DNA of 39,052 nucleotides from a virus: positions 1 through 39,052 of the IMG/VR virus record IMGVR_UViG_3300023108_000066. One strand, 5' to 3'. Made by a program: the position numbers and the translations under genes. Below are positions 21,002 through 29,200 of this stretch, piece by piece. The notes under the pieces are model-generated. The model ran no database searches, was not told the DNA's origin, and saw only the letters and a program-made list of their open reading frames with translations. How positions within the stretch are numbered: position 1 is the stretch's first letter; every line of letters starts with the position of its first letter.

Positions 21002-21934
21002 TTATACCGACTTCTGGGTTCCGTATTGTGCTTGTAATAACATTCCAGCACTCTTCGTAGTAGTTAATTCGCAAGTTGAATATAATGTTCCTTGGTCGCA
21101 TATAATTCTAATGCGAAAATCCGGATTTGAACTATCAAATGCTGCAGCCGTGTTTGTGGATGTGGTTGTGCTGTTTGCTTCAGCAACCCACCAAAATCTT
21201 ACGAACCCGTTATAATAAGTACCTGAACTATACCCATCGTCTGGAGGAGTAGGACCTGTACTATACCCAGTACACATTCCTGAGCAAGATTGACCAGAAA
21301 CATTGTATTGGAACTGACACGAAGTAATATTTGTTAACCCAGTATAATTAACGTAGGTATATTGAGTGGCAGACGCCGCTGTAGAATCACCACTCCACCA
21401 ACCTACTTGAATTCTATTATTACTAGGTTGATGCTCAAATGATACCGCACACCAACATTGAGCACTTACACTTGAATTGACTACATTCCAAGTATCAAAG
21501 CTTGTATCTTGAGAAAATGTAGAAGGTAAGTTTGTTGAAGGAGTACCTGGGTCAGCATACCCAATAGCAGTTGCTCTTACATTAGTGGTATTCCAACATA
21601 AAAATGTAATAACCCAATGCCTATAAGTAGACCAAGTAGGTTCGCCGCCAGGAAATTCTACTGCAGAGTCAAAAGATGGTGTATGAGGAGTTGCTGTTGT
21701 ATCTAAAATTAAAATTGCATCTCTGCCGAAATTTTTATCTGTAATTGTGAAAGCAACATTACCTGTCATATCAACTTTTTGAATAGGAGTCAACATTGAA
21801 AAGTTAAGAGTTGCCGCAGATGTGATTGATGTTTCGGCTGGGTGAAAATTAGAAAAAGTCCCAGAGGCTCCGGATAAATTTTCTAACTCATAAGAATTGT
21901 TAATGACGGAAACGCCGCCTACCTTGATTGCCAT
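21002..21934 (-). CDS. Tail/fiber paralog C (310 aa)
   Basis: The third paralog, and probably the first gene of this transcription unit, with an exact late box at 21978-21985. The shared N-terminal module covers about residues 1-130 (MAIKVGGVSVINNSYELENL, then NFGRDAILILDTTATPHTPS, EPTWSTYRHWVITFLCWNTT, ATAIGYAD). The remaining 180 residues are unique, Ser/Thr/Tyr/Cys-rich and predicted beta. They include FQYNVSGQSCSGMCTGYSTG and a C-terminal DFRIRIICDQGTLYSTCELT. The unusual number of cysteines in the unique part could be for disulphides or metal. A surface/tail role is inferred from cluster and composition. Confidence 0.72.
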   Translation of the reverse strand: MAIKVGGVSVINNSYELENLSGASGTFSNFHPAETSITSAATLNFSMLTPIQKVDMTGNVAFTITDKNFGRDAILILDTTATPHTPSFDSAVEFPGGEPTWSTYRHWVITFLCWNTTNVRATAIGYADPGTPSTNLPSTFSQDTSFDTWNVVNSSVSAQCWCAVSFEHQPSNNRIQVGWWSGDSTAASATQYTYVNYTGLTNITSCQFQYNVSGQSCSGMCTGYSTGPTPPDDGYSSGTYYNGFVRFWWVAEANSTTTSTNTAAAFDSSNPDFRIRIICDQGTLYSTCELTTTKSAGMLLQAQYGTQKSV

Positions 21935-21977
21935 CTTCGTCTCCTGACTATTAGCAGTTAGTATAATTGTATAGTTT

Positions 21978-21985
21978 TATTTATA
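21978..21985 (-). promoter_or_regulatory. Late promoter (TATAAATA) for the tail-paralog group
   Basis: An exact late octamer 44 nt upstream of the ATG at 21934 and just before the end of the glyco-cassette gene at 21988. Confidence 0.85.
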
Positions 21986-21987
21986 CA

Positions 21988-22740
21988 TTAATCGCGGCGT
22001 TCAATATCATCTTCTGACAATTTGTCTCCAAGCCATACTTCAATTACTTTCGCAGGTTCTGTTCCTACGTTTGTTGCTTTGTGCCAAACACCTTTTGGAA
22101 TATCAATACTTTGCCCTGCCCAGTATACTCGAGATTCTTTCTTTCTCATACCGTAATCTAATTCCATAAGTATAGCACCATCAACCACGTGCCAATGTTC
22201 TGACCTATGTTCATGTCTTTGGTCACTTAAAGAATTGCCTGGGTCAAAAGATAATTCTTTTACTTGCCATTTACCGTTTGTATGTAATACAGTATAAGAT
22301 CCCCATTGTCGGTTGACTGTAGGTTGTGACCATTCTTTTAATATCCAACTTGAGGAATTTCTTTTATCTTCACCACCGATACCGAACTCAAAATCAACTC
22401 CCTCTACAGCCATTTCAGGAATGTTATCGGACGTTCTATCGCCACCATTTACAAATACAACAGTATCATTGGGGTATAGTGCTTTAACTTGTTCTAAACA
22501 GTGTATGGCGCTGCCATCTTTATCGTCAAATGATAAAACTTGGTCAACACAAGATAGTGCGCCAACAATAGAAGCGCGTTCTTCCCAAGGCATAAAGTAT
22601 CTACCTTTCTTTCGTTTTAACCAAGAGTCTGAATTTACTCCGACAATTAATCTCATACCACAAGTAGCAGCTTCTTCGAGATATTTAATATGTCCTGAAT
22701 GTATTGGGTCAAAGCCTCCTGTAGCAACTACTGTAATCAT
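21988..22740 (-). CDS. Cytidylyltransferase-cupin fusion (RfaE/HldE-C-like plus sugar-isomerase-type cupin)
   Basis: A 250-aa two-domain protein. Residues 1 to about 130 are a nucleotidyltransferase of the RfaE/HldE C-terminal type (GGFDPIHSGHIKYLEEA with H14 and H17, VGVNSDSWLKRKKGRYFMPW, SIVGALSCVDQVLSFD, VVFVNGGDR). This type charges a sugar phosphate with a nucleotide. Residues about 140-245 form a cupin resembling the C-terminal domain of mannose-6-phosphate isomerase/GDP-mannose pyrophosphorylase (HEHRSEHWHVVDGAILMELD, DIPKGVWHKATNVG), with metal-binding His pairs. I start at the ATG at 22740 because GGAGGAATT precedes it. A longer frame from 22764 adds eight residues over the ribosome binding site. 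The start overlaps the previous stop (ATGA). Likely a sugar-nucleotide enzyme acting with the two genes upstream. Confidence 0.88.
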   Translation of the reverse strand: MITVVATGGFDPIHSGHIKYLEEAATCGMRLIVGVNSDSWLKRKKGRYFMPWEERASIVGALSCVDQVLSFDDKDGSAIHCLEQVKALYPNDTVVFVNGGDRTSDNIPEMAVEGVDFEFGIGGEDKRNSSSWILKEWSQPTVNRQWGSYTVLHTNGKWQVKELSFDPGNSLSDQRHEHRSEHWHVVDGAILMELDYGMRKKESRVYWAGQSIDIPKGVWHKATNVGTEPAKVIEVWLGDKLSEDDIERRD

Positions 22741-23957
22741 AATTCCTCCATAAAGTAATCCCATACAAAGTTTAAGTCTTTTGTTGTTTTCATTTCTTTT
22801 GGTAAATCAATAACGTCCGGGTGATAATACCAATCTTCGTATGGATGATTTGGAGCAAAGCTAACATTAGGTACTGCTAATTCATAGCCGTGAGATTTTA
22901 GAAGTTTTCTTGCTTCATCTTTTCTTTCATTTCCTAAACGATAAGAATCATGTTCAAATGTAATTACACCAAACTTATATCTGTGAAAAGGAATATTCTT
23001 TAAGATATCAATTGATACATCATCACAGTCAACTTGTAAATAATCAATCGTAGGTTCCATACAATGTTTACTAAATAAATCTTCATAATTAATTTGTGTT
23101 GCATCAGCACAAATAACTGTATTGTTTCTATTCTCTTTAAATTTATAACATAAAGCTTCTGATGCGTCAATAGAAATACCTTTCCATCCATATTCTTGTT
23201 CAAGCAATGCGGTATTGTTATGAACGAAAGGATCACCTGAACCAATTTCTAAATAAGTGCCATTCTTTTTACCATCATACATTGATAAAATAAACATATC
23301 TTGAAAATGCTTTGAATGATTCTTATGAATTCTTTCTAAGTTTTTAAATAAAAATTTAAATCTTTCAAAATCATCGGCACAATATTGAATTACATCAGGA
23401 TAGAAAATATTACCTATGATTTCATCAACTTCTGCTTTAAGTGTAGGCTTTAATTTATGTCTATATTTTAAATCAAAGAATAACTGTTTTCCGTTTTGCT
23501 GACCGCTAATATACCAAGTTGCTAATGCTTGATAATATAATAACCTTTCTTCTCCAGGAAATCCTAGTTCGCAATTTTCTGAAAGATGCATATTTGTAAG
23601 AGCAGAATTTGCATGAGCTAAACAATGCTTCCAATAACTTCTCTCTGTATAATATTTACATAAATGATAATGGGCTTCAGGTCTTTCAGGAAGCAGAGCA
23701 ACCGCATCAAGTAATGCACCTTCTACTGTAAATCCTCTATCTCTTTGTCTATTATAACAACGAGCAATACCTATCATACATTTATATTGTAATTCTTTAT
23801 TACCAATAAATTCTGACTCAGATAAATCAGCAGCCTTTAAATATAAGGATACTGCCATTGCTCCTTGTTCTAATTTATCGTATTCTTGAGCTAAGTCATA
23901 ACACTTGTAAGGATTCTTTCCATCATATATATGAGCTTCTAATAATTTCTGTAGCAC
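22737..23957 (-). CDS. TPR-like protein fused to FkbM-type methyltransferase (406 aa)
   Basis: The first 225 residues consist of paired helices of TPR character (NPYKCYDLAQEYDKLEQGA, AMAVSLYLKAADLSE, PEAHYHLCKYYTERSYWKHC). The C-terminal 175 residues are a class I SAM-dependent methyltransferase of FkbM type. Motif I is GTYLEIGSGDPF (233-244), the acidic residue after strand 2 is in GWKGISIDAS (D264), and motif II/III is in PTIDYLQVDCDD (302-313), followed by FGVITFEHDSYR. FkbM enzymes usually O-methylate sugars or antibiotics. The gene ends in an ATGA overlap with the cytidylyltransferase-cupin gene and begins at the stop of the propeller protein (23957), so the three form one operon. The TPR part could recruit the glycosylated or carbohydrate target. 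Confidence 0.88.
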   Translation of the reverse strand: MLQKLLEAHIYDGKNPYKCYDLAQEYDKLEQGAMAVSLYLKAADLSESEFIGNKELQYKCMIGIARCYNRQRDRGFTVEGALLDAVALLPERPEAHYHLCKYYTERSYWKHCLAHANSALTNMHLSENCELGFPGEERLLYYQALATWYISGQQNGKQLFFDLKYRHKLKPTLKAEVDEIIGNIFYPDVIQYCADDFERFKFLFKNLERIHKNHSKHFQDMFILSMYDGKKNGTYLEIGSGDPFVHNNTALLEQEYGWKGISIDASEALCYKFKENRNNTVICADATQINYEDLFSKHCMEPTIDYLQVDCDDVSIDILKNIPFHRYKFGVITFEHDSYRLGNERKDEARKLLKSHGYELAVPNVSFAPNHPYEDWYYHPDVIDLPKEMKTTKDLNFVWDYFMEEL

Positions 23958-24991
23958 TATCCTCTCCCCACAAAATCAAAGAATACCTTCTCAGGCATCT
24001 TCAATAAAAACGTTCCATTGTCTTGATATCCAAACGCGATAATAATTTCACCATTTAAAAATGTCATTCCTGTCGCAAATTCAATATTATATTCATATCC
24101 TGTCGTTGGGTCAATTTGTGTACCCATAAAATGGAAGTCACGAGTTTTATGAATCAGATTCCAATCCTCATCCCATACAATAACTCTATGATTATAATGA
24201 CCGTCCTTTCTATTAAAAGTATCTCTTGTTAAATCTACTTCATGAGTAAGTGTAATTCGCTTTCCTTCACCGATAGGATATACTTGTGTACCACCTCGCA
24301 GGTCTCTATGCATTGGTTCATAACTATCATTTTCATGATGGACTGTTTCGGTTGTTCCTTCTTCAATATCAAACTTAACTACTTCAGTAGGATTACACCA
24401 CTTTACAAAATGCCATGGCATATCAATAATTGGCATCCAATTCTTTTCGCAATAAGTTGAATCATCACCCGGTGCAGGAATAGGATGCCGAGCAACTTCT
24501 TTCCATTCACCATCTATAAATTCAATCTCTTGCATCTCCATACGACCTTTACCTTTATCGTCATAACAATCTCGACGAACACCACAAAGGAATAAACGAT
24601 CATCCCAACTAAACAAACGACCGTCTTCAAGGCCGATAAAATTCCAAGTCGGTTTTGTATCTAATTCTGAAGTATTGATTCTTCCTGCGTTCAAGATATT
24701 CAATTCGCTGTCTAACTCACACATAATATTGTAAGTAGTCAAACTGATATCGTTTTCAGGATGCAAGTATTGAAGTGGACCCCAAGTATGAGGAAAACGT
24801 TTACCTTCTGAATGGTAAAGCGTATAATTAACATGGCGAATATTGAGTAAAATTCTTCCATCGTGTATAAAGATAGAAGGATTCATTATCCCAGTTTCGC
24901 CAGTTAATTCTTTAGGTAGTGTAATTGGATGGATACTTCCGCCACGTTTCAGTGCGTAGTGCACCAATCCGTGATGACGCAAATCATGCAT
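23957..24991 (-). CDS. Predicted beta-propeller glycosidase/glycoside-phosphorylase-like protein (344 aa)
   Basis: The repeated blade-like pattern (MNPSIFIHDGRILLNIRHVN, then FIGLEDGRLFSWDDRLFLCG, CEKNWMPIIDMPWHFVKWCN, RDLRGGTQVYPIGEGKRITL, FATGMTFLNGEIIIAFGYQD) is that of five-bladed propeller enzymes of the GH130/GH32/GH43 kind. The EDGR (122-125) and EKNW (182-185) segments could hold catalytic or sugar-binding acids. I recognise the general type with moderate confidence, not a specific activity. It is the first gene of the cassette with the TPR-FkbM and cytidylyltransferase-cupin genes. It has a late-like variant box (AATAAATA, 25020-25027) upstream. Acting on glycans of the host surface or of the virion is inferred from this company. 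Confidence 0.7.
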   Translation of the reverse strand: MHDLRHHGLVHYALKRGGSIHPITLPKELTGETGIMNPSIFIHDGRILLNIRHVNYTLYHSEGKRFPHTWGPLQYLHPENDISLTTYNIMCELDSELNILNAGRINTSELDTKPTWNFIGLEDGRLFSWDDRLFLCGVRRDCYDDKGKGRMEMQEIEFIDGEWKEVARHPIPAPGDDSTYCEKNWMPIIDMPWHFVKWCNPTEVVKFDIEEGTTETVHHENDSYEPMHRDLRGGTQVYPIGEGKRITLTHEVDLTRDTFNRKDGHYNHRVIVWDEDWNLIHKTRDFHFMGTQIDPTTGYEYNIEFATGMTFLNGEIIIAFGYQDNGTFLLKMPEKVFFDFVGRG

Positions 24992-25019
24992 ATGAACTCC
25001 ATTATATAAATCAAAATTT

Positions 25020-25027
25020 TATTTATT
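25020..25027 (-). promoter_or_regulatory. Late-like promoter variant (AATAAATA) for the glyco cassette
   Basis: One mismatch at the first base, 28 nt upstream of the ATG at 24991 and overlapping the previous stop. Function probable but not certain. Confidence 0.5.
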
Positions 25028-25358
25028 AATTCCAGGGAACGCCTTTCTCGACCTTGCCTATGGAATTAATATTCTTTGCTATCTTTGAATCGTATTTAGC
25101 AATTTGGTCGGCAGATATATTAGATTCTAACCAACCAATAACTTGTGCTTCAGTTAAATCAGCAAAAGGAGTAAAGTCAGCTTGAGCTACATCATCGGCA
25201 TATACGTCCGTATGTCCGACAACCTTTGATGTTTTGCCGTCAGCATCAACTCCAATCCTTCGCCATTTAATTTCAACAACAGCATCCGTTAACGATACGC
25301 CATCAGCGTTCGTCACATCTCTTGTAGATAGCTTAACTATTGCCCATGAGTAATTCAT
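25026..25358 (-). CDS. Conserved hypothetical protein, paralog of the next gene (110 aa)
   Basis: A small soluble protein, related to its upstream neighbour at 25373-25807. Both read (W-x-W or YSWAIVKL)-x-D/E-VTNADGVSL then DAVVEIKWRRIGVDADGK, and both end with a DLTEAQVIGWLESNISADQI-like helix (DLTEA-x-V-x-GWI/L). I know this pattern from short proteins near tail-fiber genes in marine phages but not a function. The gene lies between the glyco cassette and its paralog and directly follows the paralog's stop. It probably accompanies tail-fiber assembly or is a minor virion protein. Confidence 0.72.
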   Translation of the reverse strand: MNYSWAIVKLSTRDVTNADGVSLTDAVVEIKWRRIGVDADGKTSKVVGHTDVYADDVAQADFTPFADLTEAQVIGWLESNISADQIAKYDSKIAKNINSIGKVEKGVPWN

Positions 25359-25372
25359 GTATTACTCCGAGT

Positions 25373-25807
25373 TTATTCTGGTGCTGATTCTTCAGCGCCT
25401 TCTTCTTCAACAGGGTCTGCTTCAGCGCCAGGATTTGGGGTGACCTCTTCAGGTGCCCAAGGCATCTGTGCGTCTTCAATATTAGTTTCATCAATTTGTA
25501 ATGCAATTCTACTTGAAATATGATCTGCATAACCTTGGTCGCTATTTACGACATCTTGAATCCAACCTAAAACTGTTGCTTCAGTTAAATCTTCAAAAGC
25601 AACAAAAGATCCTGCTGCGACATTAGCAGCACTGAAAGGAGTAGCTCCTGAGAACTCACCTTCATTACCGTTAGCGTCAACACCAACAACTTTCCAATAT
25701 GTTTGGACAACAGCTCCGCTTAAAGAAGCGCCTTCAGAATTAACTTCGTCTTTCTTCTTCAATCCGGTGACTGACCAAGTCCAAGTGTAATCTGTACTAA
25801 GTGCCAT
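25373..25807 (-). CDS. Conserved hypothetical protein with acidic tail (144 aa)
   Basis: The first 110 residues are paralogous to the 110-aa protein encoded next (YTWTWSVTGLKKKDEVNSEG, then AVVQTYWKVVGVDANGNEG and DLTEATVLGWIQDVVNSDQG). The last 30 residues form a Pro/Glu/Ala-rich acidic tail (PNPGAEADPVEEEGAEESAP) not found in the shorter copy. ATG 25807 has GGAGAAAAT upstream, and an exact late box lies at 25851-25858, so it opens the transcription unit that runs into the glyco cassette. The paralogy suggests a recent duplication of a small phage protein. Function unknown. Confidence 0.75.
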   Translation of the reverse strand: MALSTDYTWTWSVTGLKKKDEVNSEGASLSGAVVQTYWKVVGVDANGNEGEFSGATPFSAANVAAGSFVAFEDLTEATVLGWIQDVVNSDQGYADHISSRIALQIDETNIEDAQMPWAPEEVTPNPGAEADPVEEEGAEESAPE

Positions 25808-25850
25808 TTTAATTTTCTCCGTTATTAAATAACATTATAAGTTATAGTTT

Positions 25851-25858
25851 TATTTATA
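25851..25858 (-). promoter_or_regulatory. Late promoter (TATAAATA) for the paralog pair
   Basis: An exact late octamer 44 nt before the ATG at 25807, adjacent to the stop of the preceding gene. Confidence 0.85.
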
Positions 25859-26293
25859 TTAATCTTCAGTACACCCAGCATAATAATCTAAGCTCTTTAG
25901 ATGATTATACGCTTGTACTAAATCTGTGTCAGCGGAATCCATATCTAACATGAATTCACACCTTTGGTCGAGGCCTGGTGTACCAATTGATAGCTCGGCT
26001 TCAACTTCTGTTGCGTCTAAACCGGCATAACCTATAGGTTTCATACCATCTAACCTTGCCTGTTTTGTTGCCCACATGGTTACCCATACTCGACAAACAT
26101 ATCCTGCTTGCCAAAATAATTCTGTTCCTTCGTCCCTAACACCGTCGTTAGTCAACCCAGATTCTGTTGAATTATCAGGCGGAAGTGGAATTTCCTGTGT
26201 TCTTTTATGAACTTTTAAATCGGTAATTACGTGATAAGCATCCGGCACTGTCACGCCAGTACCTTGTATTTCATAATCTTTAATTAGTGCCAT
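25859..26293 (-). CDS. Conserved tail-fiber-adjacent hypothetical protein (144 aa)
   Basis: A 144-aa soluble, acidic protein (MALIKDYEIQGTGVTVPDAY, VITDLKVHKRTQEIPL, YVCRVWVTMWATKQARLDGM, then RCEFMLDMDSADTDLVQAYN) with mixed alpha/beta character. Its start overlaps the last 14 nt of the giant fiber gene, which strongly suggests translation follows the fiber. Its position at the fiber's end is where T4 keeps its fiber-assembly factors (gp38/gp57A-like). It has no detectable similarity to those, so an assembly or tip role is only inference. The overlap and the pairing with a large fiber make it a good candidate for a dedicated accessory protein. Confidence 0.72.
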   Translation of the reverse strand: MALIKDYEIQGTGVTVPDAYHVITDLKVHKRTQEIPLPPDNSTESGLTNDGVRDEGTELFWQAGYVCRVWVTMWATKQARLDGMKPIGYAGLDATEVEAELSIGTPGLDQRCEFMLDMDSADTDLVQAYNHLKSLDYYAGCTED

Positions 26294-29200
26294 TCTTACT
26301 ATTCTCCATTATTGATTGCATATTATATACCATTTCTTTCAACATGTCAATATCTTTCTGCATATTATTTATTGTTTCTTCTTGAGTCTTAACAATTGAA
26401 TGTTGGTCCTTAATACCTTCAACAAGTAAACCGACCATCTTCGGATAATCAAGACCGTATTGGTCAATTTCTTCAGCGTATGATACAACCTCAGGAACAA
26501 TCTCTTGAACTTCCTGAGCAATCATACCTAACTGACGACCTTTATAAAGATCATCACGTTCATCAACTTTTGATTCTTTTCTGTTATAATAAACACCACG
26601 TAATTGTAATACTTTATCTAATGCATTATCAATTGTAATGATGTTTTCTTTATTACGACGGTCAGAGTAAGCAACCACGTTACCATTACAGTAAAGTGAA
26701 CCGTTAACTCTCATACGATATCCAGAAACTGTACTTGATGAACCTACACCGGTACAGTTTCTGCTACGGCTATGATATAATACCCAACGCCCTAGACCTT
26801 GTAAGTACCAACCACCATTACCACTACTATCCCACATTTCATGAGGATCATATCCTGCTTGAGGATAAGCAACACCATACCAACCACTTCTGCTTCCGTA
26901 TGAAGCCCATGAACCATAAGATGTTTGGTTATTCGGGAACCAGTGAGCACCGTTATATCCATCATAGATACCTACACCGCCACCACCAACTTGTAGCCAT
27001 GTATTCGCAAATGTATAACTCGAGCTACCGTTAATTTGGAATCTAACAGTGTTTGAATTATAATCATTCATGAACCTGAAGCCTTCGTAACTTGGATTTG
27101 CTCCTAACGAAATACCTGTATGATAGTTAATTCTTAAATCAGGATATGGATAACTCCAGCTTCCTGATGCCTGGAATAATTCGTAAGCGTTACCGATACT
27201 CTGTCCTGAGTTACCACCTGTTCCTCTAAATGCGTATCTGTTTGCCGCAGTTACATTAAACTGTGATGTGGACGCGAAGTCACCGTAGTATGATGTACTA
27301 TTTGAATCGTAATAACGCCCGGCATACATTGAACCACCGTTACCCTCGTTAATATCCAATACTGGAATAGTACGCCAAGAGCGGAAACTACTCCACGTTG
27401 AACGGAAACGAAGGTTTTGGATTGGTCCACCAACCATTTGCCAACCATAGCGAGCTGAACCATTAGAATAGTGATATGCCTGAACACCAACCCAGTGAGA
27501 TGTACCTGAAGGCTGGTTAGGTGGGTTACTCCAAGAATCAATAAATCCTGAACCCCAATCAGCAACAGTGTTGGTCATATCTTGACGACCCCAACCCATC
27601 GCACCAGTCCAATAATCAGTATTACTTGTTATACGAGGTCTTGCTCTGTAATATTCACCACTATCTCTTGTATGTCCTGGCTGATTTAACCAAGCCATTG
27701 TTCTATTACTTACACCTTCAAATCTTGTACTATGAGCAGATGCACCATTGAAGTAGTAAGCAGTATTGTTTCTGTCGTAATAAATTGGAGCTCTTACGTC
27801 AGTTCCAACATAAAGATTTCTATAAATTTCAGCGTATGAATTTCCTGGGTTAAGTCTTAAACCCCAGTTTCCTGAACTGTTTAACAGACCGAAACCTGAA
27901 CCATCATAATAGAGATAACCACGGCGGCCTGTACCTGAACCTTGAGAACCTTGATAACGGTCGTATATAATTAAACCACCAGAACCTGAAGCACCATCTA
28001 AGTGCCAATAACTTGAACCTGGGCTATAGAAATGTCGACCTGTAGATTGGTTATATAAACCTTGGCCTGCATTATAGTTTCTGAACCATGCATCATTATA
28101 ACATTCATTAACTCTTGTAGTTCTAAATCTTGCATCACCTGAACTTGAACCGAAGTAATAAGCTGTATTATTTCTGTCGTAGAAAATATTACTTCTTGTA
28201 TCGTTCATCATAGAGATGCTATTACCATTCCAATAATAGTTTGTATCATCTCTATCGTAAATGAAGTTAACTTGTAGTGTACCGTTAATGTAAGTTGTTC
28301 CGCCTACATACCAGTTAATATATGTTCCGTATCCTGACCTTGCGTCAAGGTGTAAGTTACCGTTTGTAGCAGCAACAGAAGCATAAGAACCAGTCCAATG
28401 TCCGTTAGTACCAACTGCAAGATATGCTCCCCAAGTTGGGTTAGGTCCATATAATGTACCACCTCTAATACGCAATGCTGCGTTAGAAGTAGAGTGTGGA
28501 TCCATGTAATACCCAGTATTATTTGAATCATAGAAGATTGGAGCACGATAAGAACCACGGGCCTCCATATATCCTGACTGAGCATATTCTTCCCAAGTAC
28601 CATTGTGGAATATTTCAGTTCTGCCGTTACGACGCCAGATTGTCATCCATTCGTTATCAATGTCGTTGTAAATACCAACTTCATTATTATTGGCTGACAT
28701 CAATACATAACGACCGTTAATTGAATAACCTTCCCAGCCGCCTTTACCGCCACCGTTTGTTTGGATTGAACCATAATTACCAGAAGGCCAATCTAAATAA
28801 ACATCACCAGCATTGTCGTAGCAAGGATAAAGTCGATTTGTTCTGAGTGTATTGAAACGCGAAGTACTTGCTGGGTCAGCATAATAACCTGTATTATTCC
28901 TATCATACATAATAGGAGTATCAAATCTTGACGATACTAATACATGACCATTACCTCTAATAATCTGATTCCAAGAACCTCCAAATCCACCATCACGGAA
29001 GATGAAGTCCTCTCCACCTGATGTAGCAAATTCAAAGTGGTTATCGTTAGAATCAGTTGCTCGTATATAACCTCTTAAGTTTCCAGCACTTGTATAGAAG
29101 TAATGCGGAGTTCCATTTTGATTTCTTAAACTTCCGTAAATGTTTACTTCGTTCATCCTAGAACTAGAGGCAAAGTCACCGTAATAGAATGTGTTATTAC

